NCBI RefSeq assembly: GCF_024498135.1
Contig: NZ_JANHOH010000001.1
Coordinates: 248,001-312,000 of the forward strand
Reading direction: 5' to 3'
Length of the DNA: 64,000 nucleotides
From: Mucilaginibacter aquariorum
GTDB lineage: Bacteria; Bacteroidota; Bacteroidia; Sphingobacteriales; Sphingobacteriaceae
In this document: piece after piece, positions 1 to 8,973 of the stretch
Position numbering within the stretch: the stretch's first letter is position 1
Layout of the letters: every line of letters starts with the position of its first letter
The notes under the pieces: model-generated
Databases searched by the model: none
Told to the model about the DNA's origin: nothing
What the model saw: only the letters and a program-made list of their open reading frames with translations
Program-made: the position numbers and the translations under genes

Positions 1-849
1 CAAGAAGACGTGGTGCCACAAGCCCGCGAATCATTTGAATGGTTGGCGCTAAACGTGAGCAATGCCTGGATGTATCGCACCCAAATGATGAGGATGAAAC
101 AGCAGGTGTCGTATCGCATCGCGGAAGCCGAAGGAGAAGATGGTACATTGCGCGTCGCTATCACCGGCGCCGAAGGGTCGGGCGTGCCGCAGCTGTTACC
201 GCGTTATGAAGGCTACGCTGCTGAAAGGACGGGCGAATACTGGAGGTTCCGTTCCGACGCGACACAGCGCTACCTGCCCTTTGCCGACCGCAACTGGTAC
301 TTGCGTAGCCTTGTTTTCGAAAAGCTGGATGTACTTGGGGTCGAAAGCGCCCGCGCCGAGCTGGCGCTCGAACGCAATCTGATGCCGGTTGACGGAAAGA
401 CACCAAACCCCGACTTCGCCCTTCGCACCGGGTTTGTGGGTCCGGGCGCTGCTGCTGCGCCTTTCCTGGCCGCACCGGATCCGATCGACATATCGGATTT
501 CGGCCAAACGCTGACCGAACGCATCGAGGTTTTTTTCACCCGACTGTTGGGCGATACGACCGGTCGCTGGCTGCGGTTGACCGTCTCGTACAGTTATGAA
601 GCTATTGCCGGGGCCGGAATACCGGTGACCGTGCCGGTGTTGCTATTACCGAAAGAGGCATATGCCACAGGGCTTGCCGCCAGGGTCGCCACCGCTATCG
701 ACGAATGGAAGCAGCGCCACATGCCGAACGAGCCCCAAAGCGGCGCGGTCTTCGAACTAGATCTGACTGTTTTCGGGATGTTGGAACAGCGGGGTGTTTT
801 GAGGGTCAGAGGCTCGATGCATGACCTACCTACAACGCAATATGTATAA
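1..849 (+). CDS. Unrecognised GC-rich gene, C-terminal part only
   Basis: The reading frame is open at the left edge (codons begin at base 1) and ends at TAA 847-849, so at least 282 codons of the 3' end are present and the start lies outside the window. I do not recognise the family. The product is Trp/Arg/Ala-rich, has no obvious membrane segment, and contains a run of alternating hydrophobic residues near its end that looks like beta structure. Base composition is visibly richer in G and C than in every later gene and third positions are mostly G/C, unlike the AT-leaning genes from 984 on. It is read as the tail of a larger protein, possibly recently acquired. An internal GTG at 10 could serve as a start but has no supporting ribosome-binding site. 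Confidence 0.6.
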   Translation, partial: QEDVVPQARESFEWLALNVSNAWMYRTQMMRMKQQVSYRIAEAEGEDGTLRVAITGAEGSGVPQLLPRYEGYAAERTGEYWRFRSDATQRYLPFADRNWYLRSLVFEKLDVLGVESARAELALERNLMPVDGKTPNPDFALRTGFVGPGAAAAPFLAAPDPIDISDFGQTLTERIEVFFTRLLGDTTGRWLRLTVSYSYEAIAGAGIPVTVPVLLLPKEAYATGLAARVATAIDEWKQRHMPNEPQSGAVFELDLTVFGMLEQRGVLRVRGSMHDLPTTQYV

Positions 850-983
850 GCCTAACATATATCCAGAGGCCAAATTGTTATGGAAGGAGAAACCCTTTAT
901 ATCTATGATTGTTAACAGGCGATATGGGCTTGCGGTTCGGAGCTGACCGCTGTTCCTTTTTTTTGCATATGAGGTAATAATTT

Positions 984-1805
984 ATGAGCAATACGCCATC
1001 TATACGTCCTTCTTCCGATTTTCCGCAGGAAAGTGCCATTCAATATGATGAGTTTTTTGGCCCGTTATACTTTGAGCCGTATGCAATAGAAGTTGTAAAA
1101 AGGATTGACTGCGCCCCCGATTCTATTGTACTGGAAATCGCTGCCGGAACAGGCCGCGTTACCCGCCATATCCGGGAACGTATTCCACCATCGGCAAAAT
1201 TAATCGCTTCGGATATCAGCGGGAATATGCTGGCTTTAGCCAAAAAAAAGTTAAGCCATCTTGATATTGACTGGCAAAATATAGATGCCCAACAACTTCC
1301 TTTTGACGACAATAGTATGGACATGGTTATTTGTTGCTTCGCATATATGTTTGTTCCTGATAAGCCGAAGGCATTTGCAGAAGTATGCCGGGTACTAAAA
1401 CCGGGCGGCTTGTTTTTATTTACCACCTGGGATAAATTGGAGAATAATGCCGCATCCTATACCTGTAGATGTATTGCCGAGCAATACCTGGAAGAGCCAT
1501 TGCCTGAATCTTCTAATCTTGCGACCTCGATGCATGATGAAGCTGTCATAACATCATTATTACAGGATGCCGGTTTTGTGGAAATATCAATTGAAAAAGT
1601 TGGACTCTTCTCTGTCAGCCCAACTGCAAAAGAAGCAGCAAATGGTCTTGTAGAGTGGGGGCCTGTTTATGAAGAGATCAAAAAGCGTAACGCTGCCTTC
1701 ATAAACGAAATAAAAATCAGGGTTGAAAAAGAACTGGCTGAAAAGTTCGGCGCTGCCCCCATGATCGCTCCGATAAGTGCTGTAATCAGTCAGGCCCGTA
1801 AATAA
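984..1805 (+). CDS. Class I SAM-dependent methyltransferase
   Basis: A 273-residue protein of the Methyltransf_11/UbiE-like class. Motif I, the SAM-binding glycine loop, is visible as LEIAAGTGRVT around residues 50-60; an acidic residue ends strand 2 in ASDIS; the VLKPGGLFLFTTW segment is the usual post-motif III strand. The family transfers a methyl group from SAM to small molecules, lipids or quinones; the substrate cannot be read from sequence. The ATG at 984 is preceded by a GAGG-like stretch. The gene stands alone: 134 bp separate it from the GC-rich gene upstream and its composition matches the rest of the window, so the compositional boundary lies in that spacer. Confidence 0.85.
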   Translation: MSNTPSIRPSSDFPQESAIQYDEFFGPLYFEPYAIEVVKRIDCAPDSIVLEIAAGTGRVTRHIRERIPPSAKLIASDISGNMLALAKKKLSHLDIDWQNIDAQQLPFDDNSMDMVICCFAYMFVPDKPKAFAEVCRVLKPGGLFLFTTWDKLENNAASYTCRCIAEQYLEEPLPESSNLATSMHDEAVITSLLQDAGFVEISIEKVGLFSVSPTAKEAANGLVEWGPVYEEIKKRNAAFINEIKIRVEKELAEKFGAAPMIAPISAVISQARK

Positions 1806-2256
1806 TCAATCAGTAAAGGTCCGTAACGGCAAGGTCTTCGCTCTGTCTCTGACGTTTTTTGTACCGCGAATAAGCCAAATAATAAGATGGTGAAATAATA
1901 GCCTTTTTCATTTAACTCCATACTTGCATTCCATAAGCCGAATTGCCGTTGTCATTTGCTTTCATTCTTTGAACAACTGATATTTGAAACATTATAGCAT
2001 AGTGCAAAGGATTAAATGTCAATTCTTTATATTCAAATTTGGAGCCAAAAAATTCGGTTGCTATTTCTGACAGATATAATTGCATGATCCGGTCTTTCAC
2101 ATCCTTACCATTGCCATCAGGTTAGCATTACATATCCTAAGATTCAATTAAAACAATACAGCTTTGAATTTTATTTTTATGTATTTATGTTTGTACATTA
2201 CATATTCAAAAATTACCAATTATACCGTTATTCTAATTTTTTTAATATACCTACCA
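1806..2256. other. Intergenic region, little recognisable
   Basis: This AT-rich 451-bp gap separates the methyltransferase from the glycosidase. Apart from one doubtful minus-strand reading frame (1912-2100) I see no gene, repeat or strong hairpin. The last 100 bases before 2257 are very AT-rich and probably hold the glycosidase promoter, but no clear TAnnTTTG box stands out. Confidence 0.4.
1912..2100 (-). CDS. Possible small hypothetical protein
   Basis: A 62-codon minus-strand frame starting with GTG at 2100. An AAGGA-like stretch lies only about one base from the start, too close for a good ribosome-binding site. The peptide has ordinary amino-acid usage and no membrane segment or known motif. 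It is the only frame of any length in a 451-bp gap, which is the main argument for it. It may equally be a chance frame; no function is proposed. Confidence 0.25.
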   Translation of the reverse strand: MKDRIMQLYLSEIATEFFGSKFEYKELTFNPLHYAIMFQISVVQRMKANDNGNSAYGMQVWS

Positions 2257-3561
2257 ATGAAAAAATCCTTTATACTACTGGCTTTATGTATTCCCATCTT
2301 TTACGGCTCCGCTCGTGGTCAGTCATTAAACAAGCAGTCGGTTGCTCGCGAGATATTAAATGACGCCAAACTTGATACCATACAAAAAAGAGCACTTACG
2401 CTACTTAAGGGATTTTCGGCAGGTACATCGTATAATGAGGTTTGGATAAGGGACTTCACTACATTTATAAACGGCTCCCTAAAAACCCACGACCCAGGTA
2501 CAGTCAAAAATGTTCTGCTTATGTTTTTTAAGATACAAGGCAATGATGGAAATATTGTGGATGGCCTTGTTGATACGTCAAAAGCACACGGCGGTTATGA
2601 ATATCGTTATTCGAAATTACTACCTGCCTGGGCAGCTCATAAAAATACGGTGGAAACCGACCAGGAATCCTCACTTGTTCAGGCCGTGAAAAAATATATC
2701 GATGCGACCGGGGATAATTCGATCCTGATGGAAGTGATAGATGGCAAAACGGTTATAAGACGCATGGAGGATGCAGTGCAATATATTCTTAACGACCGCT
2801 GGTCTGAAAAATATCAACTCGTTAAAGGCGCGACAACCATCGATTGGGGAGATGTTCAGCCAGAATCTGGCTGGGGAGTGGCAATCAATAACAAAACAAA
2901 ATGGGCGATTGATATTTACGATAATGCCATGTTTGCTATTGCCCTTCGTGATCTGGTGGCTATGAAACCAGCAGGTTATTCCTTTACTAGGGATTGGTCA
3001 GCTGTTGCTGCCAGGCTTAAAACCAGCGTCAGATCACATTTGTGGTCGGCCAAAAGCCAGAAATATCTGCCTCATATTTATTTAGATGGAAGCCCCTTTA
3101 AACCGGACTTTGACGAAAATAAAATTCTTTATACAGGAGGATCCATCTGTGCGATCATAGCCGGGTTTAACACAGTGGCGGAGATAAGGCAAATTAATCG
3201 TCAAATGAATGAGGCTGCTTCAAAAGAAAAGTTCGCTACTATCGGCATGACCGTTTATCCGCCATATCCGGCTGAGCAGTTTCCGAATATGCATCCTTAT
3301 ATTTATCAGAACGCGGGCGACTGGACATGGTTTGGTGGGCGTATTGCTGAAGCCCTGTTACCGTATCACATGGAGGCAGATGCCTACGAAGCACTTAAGC
3401 CAATGATAAAAAGAACCATTCTGCATAAAGGTTTCTTTGAATGGTATGATGTACAGAATGGTAAGCCAAAAGGCTCAGGTGATTTCAGAGGTGAAGCAGG
3501 TGTTCTATTTGACGCCATTACGTTACTAAAAGATTGGGCAAATAAACAAGTGAAGAAGTAA
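2257..3561 (+). CDS. Secreted (alpha/alpha)6-barrel glycosidase-like protein
   Basis: A protein of about 434 residues when started at ATG 2257. That start is chosen because it gives a clean signal peptide (two Lys, a hydrophobic run, then a small-residue cleavage site before GQS); the longer frame from 2164 only adds an AT-rich pre-sequence. The mature part resembles six-hairpin glycosidases of the GH63/amylo-alpha-1,6-glucosidase type: a WIRD segment near the first hairpins, TTIDWGDV in the middle, NAGDWTWFGGRIAEALLPY and DFRGEAGVLFDAI towards the end. Such enzymes use acidic residues in these loops to cleave alpha-glycosidic bonds in the periplasm or outside. Substrate is unknown. Family-level assignment is by pattern only. 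Confidence 0.65.
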   Translation: MKKSFILLALCIPIFYGSARGQSLNKQSVAREILNDAKLDTIQKRALTLLKGFSAGTSYNEVWIRDFTTFINGSLKTHDPGTVKNVLLMFFKIQGNDGNIVDGLVDTSKAHGGYEYRYSKLLPAWAAHKNTVETDQESSLVQAVKKYIDATGDNSILMEVIDGKTVIRRMEDAVQYILNDRWSEKYQLVKGATTIDWGDVQPESGWGVAINNKTKWAIDIYDNAMFAIALRDLVAMKPAGYSFTRDWSAVAARLKTSVRSHLWSAKSQKYLPHIYLDGSPFKPDFDENKILYTGGSICAIIAGFNTVAEIRQINRQMNEAASKEKFATIGMTVYPPYPAEQFPNMHPYIYQNAGDWTWFGGRIAEALLPYHMEADAYEALKPMIKRTILHKGFFEWYDVQNGKPKGSGDFRGEAGVLFDAITLLKDWANKQVKK

Positions 3562-3661
3562 CTGCCCGATTAGCTGAACCATTTCCACGCGGACAAAGAA
3601 AAAAGCTTGGAAAATATCGAACAGAGTGTGAATATAATTATTGGTTTTCTTAAATTGGATT

Positions 3662-4033
3662 ATGCAATTTATTCCCTTATTCAAAGTCCGGGATATGGGG
3701 GCGGCCATCCGGCACTATACCGAAGTGCTGGATTTCGTAATGACCTGGCCGGAAGATACCCCGGATTCACCCGTCGTCGACCTCGGCCATGAAGAAATGG
3801 AACTGCAGATCACCACACATGAAAGCGAGCAGTTATTCGGCTCGGTCGTATATGTTTGGGTAGCTGACGTTGATGCGTTATTCGCTAAATTTCTCAGCCG
3901 CGGCCTGGACACCTCCGGCAGGCCCAATTCACCGGTACACCAGGGGCCAACCGATCAGACTTGGGGACGGCGGGAATTTTATGTCACTGATGCGGACGGT
4001 AACACGCTGCGTTATTGCCAATTGATTAACTAA
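3662..4033 (+). CDS. VOC-fold (glyoxalase/bleomycin-resistance-like) protein
   Basis: A 123-residue protein from ATG 3662; the upstream codons to 3641 are not needed by the fold. It shows the paired beta-alpha-beta-beta-beta arrangement of the vicinal oxygen chelate family, opening with the IPLFKVRDMGAAIRHYTEVLDF module and ending with GRREFYVTDADGNTLRYCQ. The short length, the VWVADVDALFAKF segment and the WGRREF ending favour the bleomycin-binding subgroup, which sequesters the drug rather than catalysing a reaction, but dioxygenase or lyase relatives cannot be excluded. It follows the glycosidase by about 100 bp and may be independently transcribed. Its GC content is slightly above its neighbours. 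Confidence 0.75.
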   Translation: MQFIPLFKVRDMGAAIRHYTEVLDFVMTWPEDTPDSPVVDLGHEEMELQITTHESEQLFGSVVYVWVADVDALFAKFLSRGLDTSGRPNSPVHQGPTDQTWGRREFYVTDADGNTLRYCQLIN

Positions 4034-4285
4034 ATTTCCTTATTATTTTTCTATCCTTTTGCGTTTCGTATCCTTTTCAATATTATTTAGGCGGGATGTA
4101 AGAATTTAAAAAAAACATTTTTGTTATCGCCATTGATCACCCGTATCACAAGCTCTGTGTACATCGGCAACTGATTTCTTACTGTATTATAGCTGTGTTA
4201 ACTTATGATATATCAACCACAGTTATTATTATATTAGCAAAGGCTTTAAAAAAAATAAATCAGCTGCCAAGCCACCCCTGCTTTG

Positions 4286-6853
4286 ATGAAATATTTTAAG
4301 ATACTGTTTTGTTTAATATTGCTTTTCATAAGGCCTCAACTGCATGCGCAAAGTATTAAAAACGATAGCATAACCATTGCAGTAGCGCCCGAATATGATA
4401 AAGTAGGTAAGGTGCGCCGGTTATTTTTTGGCGAAAACTATCGCAAGCTTTGGGCGGTACCTGTTAAAATTAAAGTATTTCACCTGCAAACCGAAAAAGG
4501 TGGTTTAACTATTGTCCAGAAAGGCGGCGGTATGCAAACCAAATCACTTAGGCTGCGCGATCCATCCGGGCAGGAATGGGTGTTGCGGACCATTCAAAAG
4601 TATGCCGAGCGGGTACTGCCGCCCAACTTGCGCCAAGGCGTTGCCAGGGATATACTACAGGATCAGGTATCAACGGCAAATCCCTTTGCTGCCTTAACCG
4701 TACCCCCGCTGGCTGATGCCCTGCATATTTTACATGCCAACCCTCAAATAGTTTATGTGCCGGATGATCCGGCATTGGGTAAATACCGCAAAGATTTTGC
4801 AAACGATGTTTTTTTATTTGAGGAGCACGAGCCCCTGGAGTCTGACAAAACGGATAACACAACTAAAGTGCAGGAGAAACTTCGGGATGATAACGATGTT
4901 AGGTTTGATTATAAAATGGTGCTGCGTGCCCGCCTGCTGGATATGATATTGGGCGATTGGGACAGGCACGACGACCAATGGCGCTGGAATAAAAATAAAA
5001 AAGGCAAGAGTACAGTATACACTCCCATTCCCCGCGACCGCGATCAGGTGTATTATAAAACCGGGGGTATTTTCCCGTGGATAGTTGCGCATCAATGGCT
5101 AAAAGCACGTTTTCAGCCTTACAGCAGTAAGATAAGGGATATCAAAGCCTGGAATTTAAGCGGACAATATTTTGACAGGTACTTTCTTAATCAGCTTAGC
5201 GAAACCGATTGGAAAGAGCAAATTGCTTACGTACAGGCCAACCTGACTGATAAAGTTATTGAAGACGCGTTTAAGCGGCTCCCTGGCGATATTTATAAAT
5301 TATCTGCGCCTCAGCTCATCAGTACGATGAAAGCCCGCAGAGACAACATTGCAACTGAAGCCCTGGAATACTACCGTTTTTTGGCGCAAATTGTGGAGGT
5401 GCCGTTGTCGGATAAACGCGAGCATTTCGATATCCGGCAGGAAACTAACGGCAAGCTTAACATTACTATAAACAAAGTTACTAAAAACGACAGCCTTGCA
5501 CAGATCATCTATCATCGGGAGTTTGAGCCGAATGACACCAAAGAAATAAGACTTTATGGGTTTGATGGCAAGGATGTTTTTAATGTAACAGGCGAAGGCA
5601 GATCTCCCATAAAAGTCCGTATGATAGGAGGGAGTGATGTGGATACTTTCAAAGTGGCTGCATCGGTAGATAATAAACGCAACCTTTACATTTATGACCG
5701 TTCGGATAAAACGAATATTGTACCGGATAGGTCTGAGGCGAAATTACGCTTATCAACAGACACCGCTGTAAATAATTACGACAAGAAGAGTTACCGGTTC
5801 GACCGTTTTGAGCCTATAATTCTGGGGCAGTACAATAACGATTACGGGGTATCATTGGTAGGGGGCTTTAGCTATGTTAAACATGGTTTCCGTAAAGAAC
5901 CGCATGCTTACAAGCACGAACTTTTGATAGACTATTCACTGGCCCGGAAGTCTTTTTTTATTACCTACGCGGCCGACTACAGAGGAGCTATTGGCAATAA
6001 CGACTTGAATATTAATGTGGTTTCGCGTGGGCCAAACAGCGTAAACAACTTTTTTGGCATAGGTAACGAAACACAGTTTATAGATAGAGGAAATAAAGAA
6101 ATTGAGTTTTACCGAAACCGGTACGATCTGATAAATGCAGATGTACGTTTGGCTCATCAATATAGTAAGCTGCGCCTTAATGCGGGTGTTGCAGGGCAGT
6201 ATTATACCAGCGCGCAGGACAATAATATGCTCAAGTTTTTAAATACCTATGCTGTTGCAAACCCACAGCAAGATGTTTTCTCGTCAAGGGTTTACGCGGG
6301 GTTGGTTGCCGGTGCAGATTATGATACACGTAACAATGCCAATAGCCCTAGCAAAGGAGTATTGTGGCATACCACCTTAACAGGCCTACAACAATTAAAT
6401 AGAGGCAATGACCGCTTTGGGCAGTTACTATCCGAGTTCACCTTTTTTTTAAAACCAACAGGGAGTTCTGACTTTGTCATATCAAACAAAACCGGGGTAG
6501 GTACCACTGTCGGCGATGCTGCTTATTATCAGCAATTAAAGTTAGGTGGCATGCACAACCTGCGCGGCTTTCATAGCTGGCGTTTTACAGGGCGCACTAT
6601 GGCCTATAATAATTTTGATGTCCGTTTAAAGTTATTTGATTTTAACTCTTATCTGTTTCCCGGTTCGGTAGGCATTACCGGCTTTAATGATGTTGGCCGC
6701 GTGTGGGTGCCAAACGAATCATCATCCAAATGGCATGACGGTTATGGCTATGGTGTTTATGTAGTTCCTGCCGAATTAATTTTCATCCAGTTTTCGCAAG
6801 GGTTCTCAACAGAGGGGCGCATTAACTATATTTCTTTGGGATATCGGTTTTAA
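4286..6853 (+). CDS. Outer-membrane beta-barrel protein with kinase-like N-terminal region
   Basis: An 855-residue protein from ATG 4286 (a TTG just before it adds one residue). Residues 1-22 form a signal peptide ending in HAQ. Residues about 80-260 carry conserved blocks: KSLRLRDPSGQEWVLRTIQK (85-105), PPNLRQG, NPQIVYVPDDP, then GDWDRHDDQW at 223-232 and PIPRDRDQ at 247-254. The last roughly 350 residues look like an Omp85/BamA-type barrel: many aromatic-ended strands, the GGMHNLRGFHSWRFTG segment typical of such barrels, and a terminal Phe as used for outer-membrane insertion. The family is common in Bacteroidota. GDWDRH and RDRDQ resemble the catalytic and metal-binding motifs of HipA/FAM20-type atypical kinases; that link is my inference. 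The gene stands alone with AT-rich flanks. Confidence 0.75.
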   Translation: MKYFKILFCLILLFIRPQLHAQSIKNDSITIAVAPEYDKVGKVRRLFFGENYRKLWAVPVKIKVFHLQTEKGGLTIVQKGGGMQTKSLRLRDPSGQEWVLRTIQKYAERVLPPNLRQGVARDILQDQVSTANPFAALTVPPLADALHILHANPQIVYVPDDPALGKYRKDFANDVFLFEEHEPLESDKTDNTTKVQEKLRDDNDVRFDYKMVLRARLLDMILGDWDRHDDQWRWNKNKKGKSTVYTPIPRDRDQVYYKTGGIFPWIVAHQWLKARFQPYSSKIRDIKAWNLSGQYFDRYFLNQLSETDWKEQIAYVQANLTDKVIEDAFKRLPGDIYKLSAPQLISTMKARRDNIATEALEYYRFLAQIVEVPLSDKREHFDIRQETNGKLNITINKVTKNDSLAQIIYHREFEPNDTKEIRLYGFDGKDVFNVTGEGRSPIKVRMIGGSDVDTFKVAASVDNKRNLYIYDRSDKTNIVPDRSEAKLRLSTDTAVNNYDKKSYRFDRFEPIILGQYNNDYGVSLVGGFSYVKHGFRKEPHAYKHELLIDYSLARKSFFITYAADYRGAIGNNDLNINVVSRGPNSVNNFFGIGNETQFIDRGNKEIEFYRNRYDLINADVRLAHQYSKLRLNAGVAGQYYTSAQDNNMLKFLNTYAVANPQQDVFSSRVYAGLVAGADYDTRNNANSPSKGVLWHTTLTGLQQLNRGNDRFGQLLSEFTFFLKPTGSSDFVISNKTGVGTTVGDAAYYQQLKLGGMHNLRGFHSWRFTGRTMAYNNFDVRLKLFDFNSYLFPGSVGITGFNDVGRVWVPNESSSKWHDGYGYGVYVVPAELIFIQFSQGFSTEGRINYISLGYRF

Positions 6854-7049
6854 CCTGTTTAGGTAAGCTACCCCAAAGAATAAATGCTGAATACAGCTGC
6901 TTATCAACAAAGTCCCTTTAATTCCATCTAACTCTTATCTAACTCTTAATTATATAATGCCGGCGCAATTCATCAAACATCGGTTTTCTTTCTATGCTAT
7001 TTTTTAATAATTTCGCCGCCCTTTAAATTTTCACTGTTATCAGCATATT

Positions 7050-8318
7050 ATGGGTAGGTTTTTATACGGAATTGATTTTGGCACCACCAATTCTGCTTTG
7101 GTTATTTACGACGAAGAAATAAAAGAAATACATAGCACTATCATTATTCCATCGCTTATTTATTTCTATCATCAGCCAAGTGTGGCAAATGCTAAAAATT
7201 ACGTTGTGGGCGAAGAAGCAATTGCAGCTTACCTTGACGATGACATGAAAGGGCGTTTCATCAAGTCTGTTAAACAAATATTACCAAAAAGCAGCTTCAC
7301 CGAAACCCGCATTCACAATAAGAAATTTAACGCTTCGGATCTTGTGGCCATCTTGTTAAAGGAGTTAAAAGATCGCGCGGATCAATTGATAGGGCAGGAT
7401 TGCCGGAAAGCGATAATCGGAAGGCCGGTCTTTTTTGATGACGACGATGTACAAAAAGATACTTTAGCACAAACCCGGCTCAACAAAGCGGCAGAACTTG
7501 CGGGTTTTACAGATGTTCGCTTTCAATTTGAACCTATAGGCGCTGCTTTCGCTTATGAAAGGACCCTCTCAAAAAAAGAAAAGGTATTGGTGGCCGATCT
7601 TGGTGGTGGTACTACAGATTTTACTTATTTAGTACTTGATCCAGAGAAAGCCGGCAGTAAGGACAGGAAAGACGACATGATGGCAACTGCCGGGATCTAT
7701 ATTGGTGGTGATAGTTTTGATTCTGCCTTTATGTGGGAGAAAGGCACACCATATTTTGGCAAGCACACGCAATATGAAGCTACTCCGGGTAAGGTTTTAA
7801 CTGTACCGAAATCGCTTTTTGCTAATATTTGCTCATGGGAACAAATGAATTTTTTTAACGGGCTGCGTATTAAAAAAGATATAGAAGATTACTATTACTT
7901 TTCTGGTAACGACAGGAAGTTTAAAAACCTCATCACGCTCATTGATAATAACTTGGGATACTCGGTATTTCAATCTATCGAAAAAGCAAAAATTGAGCTT
8001 ACAAATGCAGATAAAGCTATGTTTACCTATCAGAAAATGGGTATCGGAATTGATGAAGAAATACGTTTATCTGCTTATGAACAAATTATAGAAAAAGACG
8101 TAGCCCGTATAGCCAACTGCCTAGACGAATTTATGTTGAAAAACCATATCGATCCAAAAGATATTGATAGCCTGTTTTTAACGGGCGGTACATCAATGGT
8201 AGGTAGTATTCAAAAACTGTTTAAAAATAAGTTTCCCCATGTCAAGTTAAATTCGGGAGATAACTTCAAAAGCGTGGCTAAAGGTTTAGCTTATAGTGGT
8301 TATTTATTCAGGGATTAA
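7050..8318 (+). CDS. Hsp70/DnaK-like actin-fold ATPase (YegD-like)
   Basis: A 422-residue protein with the DnaK nucleotide-binding fold. The phosphate-1 loop GIDFGTTNSALVIY is at residues 8-21, phosphate-2 appears as VADLGGGTTDF near residue 185, and the adenosine motif LFLTGGTSMVG lies near residue 377. The protein ends just after the nucleotide-binding domain, so the peptide-binding domain of canonical DnaK is absent, as in YegD-type proteins. This suggests an ATP-dependent chaperone or regulatory role in the cytoplasm, with unknown client. No grpE or dnaJ neighbour is present. The ATG at 7050 follows an AT-rich spacer of about 200 bp, consistent with a single-gene unit. Confidence 0.85.
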   Translation: MGRFLYGIDFGTTNSALVIYDEEIKEIHSTIIIPSLIYFYHQPSVANAKNYVVGEEAIAAYLDDDMKGRFIKSVKQILPKSSFTETRIHNKKFNASDLVAILLKELKDRADQLIGQDCRKAIIGRPVFFDDDDVQKDTLAQTRLNKAAELAGFTDVRFQFEPIGAAFAYERTLSKKEKVLVADLGGGTTDFTYLVLDPEKAGSKDRKDDMMATAGIYIGGDSFDSAFMWEKGTPYFGKHTQYEATPGKVLTVPKSLFANICSWEQMNFFNGLRIKKDIEDYYYFSGNDRKFKNLITLIDNNLGYSVFQSIEKAKIELTNADKAMFTYQKMGIGIDEEIRLSAYEQIIEKDVARIANCLDEFMLKNHIDPKDIDSLFLTGGTSMVGSIQKLFKNKFPHVKLNSGDNFKSVAKGLAYSGYLFRD

Positions 8319-8375
8319 GTAGTTAACTCGAATTTGATTAAAGCATAAACAAAATACCACTGTCATAGTTCACCA

Positions 8376-8618
8376 TTACTCTTCAGTATCTTTAAAACTC
8401 TTTAGGTCTTCGCCTTTGTGCAAATGGCGGTTATGGTGCTTAACTTCAACATTGTCTGCAGGCTCCCCAGTTTGTTCATCAATATATTCGGCCCTTATCT
8501 CATTTTCTGTTTCTGGGTCTGTACCTGCGAATGCTTCATTCAAGCCTTCACTGTCCTTGCCATTGCCACTTGGCTTACCCTTTCGGTGTATCTTTGATAC
8601 GTTCTCATTCTTTGCCAT
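8376..8618 (-). CDS. Small hydrophilic hypothetical protein
   Basis: An 80-residue minus-strand frame from ATG 8618; codons upstream to 8681 encode a low-complexity AT-rich stretch and are not counted. The product is very hydrophilic, beginning with Lys/Asn-rich sequence (HRKGKPSGNGKD), then an acidic centre and a His-rich segment (KHHNRHLHKGED). It has no Cys, no signal peptide and no hydrophobic core, so it may be intrinsically disordered. I cannot assign a family. Three copies of a 14-bp repeat lie about 50 bp upstream of the start. Confidence 0.55.
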   Translation of the reverse strand: MAKNENVSKIHRKGKPSGNGKDSEGLNEAFAGTDPETENEIRAEYIDEQTGEPADNVEVKHHNRHLHKGEDLKSFKDTEE

Positions 8619-8670
8619 GATGATTGTTGTTTTTAAATAAAAATCAATAATCAATGAAATTGTTTGTATT

Positions 8671-8712
8671 TTTTTATACACCCGTTTTTATACACCCGTT
8701 TTTACACACCCG
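8671..8712. repeat. Three tandem 14-bp repeats
   Basis: The unit TTTTTATACACCCG occurs at 8671-8684 and again at 8685-8698, with a third copy at 8699-8712 that differs by one base (TTTTTACACACCCG). The array lies between two minus-strand genes, just upstream of the small hydrophilic gene starting at 8618, where a promoter or operator would be expected. The direct period of 14 bp excludes a CRISPR array. Confidence 0.85.
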
Positions 8713-8751
8713 ACAATTAGAATAACTCGACTTTAATGCTTCTGCCTAATA

Positions 8752-8973
8752 CTAAAAACGTGGTATTTCAGGTCCGTTGTAAGGGGTTTCAATAGCTTCT
8801 GCAATACGATTTAACCTGTGCCGGGAATGCGTATCTTTAGGATCTGCCAGCATGAGTTTAATATTACTCTTTACAGATTCTTTTACGTTAAATTGTGTTG
8901 TTGCCCGGTCTAAACGGAGTGTTTCGGGTAAAATAGCTGCTTCAAAATAGGTAATGATCTCTTCATCTGTCAT
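8752..8973 (-). CDS. Small conserved-looking hypothetical protein
   Basis: A 73-residue protein from ATG 8973. It opens with MTDEEIITYFEAAILPETL, reminiscent of short Bacteroidota proteins grouped as DUF6965, where the same kind of helix precedes a substituent-rich middle and a Tyr/Pro tail; this resemblance is from memory and unchecked. It has no signal peptide or membrane segment and is probably cytoplasmic. It precedes the 80-residue gene on the same strand with a gap of about 130 bp containing the 14-bp repeats, so the two probably have separate promoters. Confidence 0.6.
   Translation of the reverse strand: MTDEEIITYFEAAILPETLRLDRATTQFNVKESVKSNIKLMLADPKDTHSRHRLNRIAEAIETPYNGPEIPRF

Noticed and set aside
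8671..8712. Possible CRISPR array
   Set aside because: The repeats are 14 bp and directly adjacent, with no spacers and no cas genes nearby.
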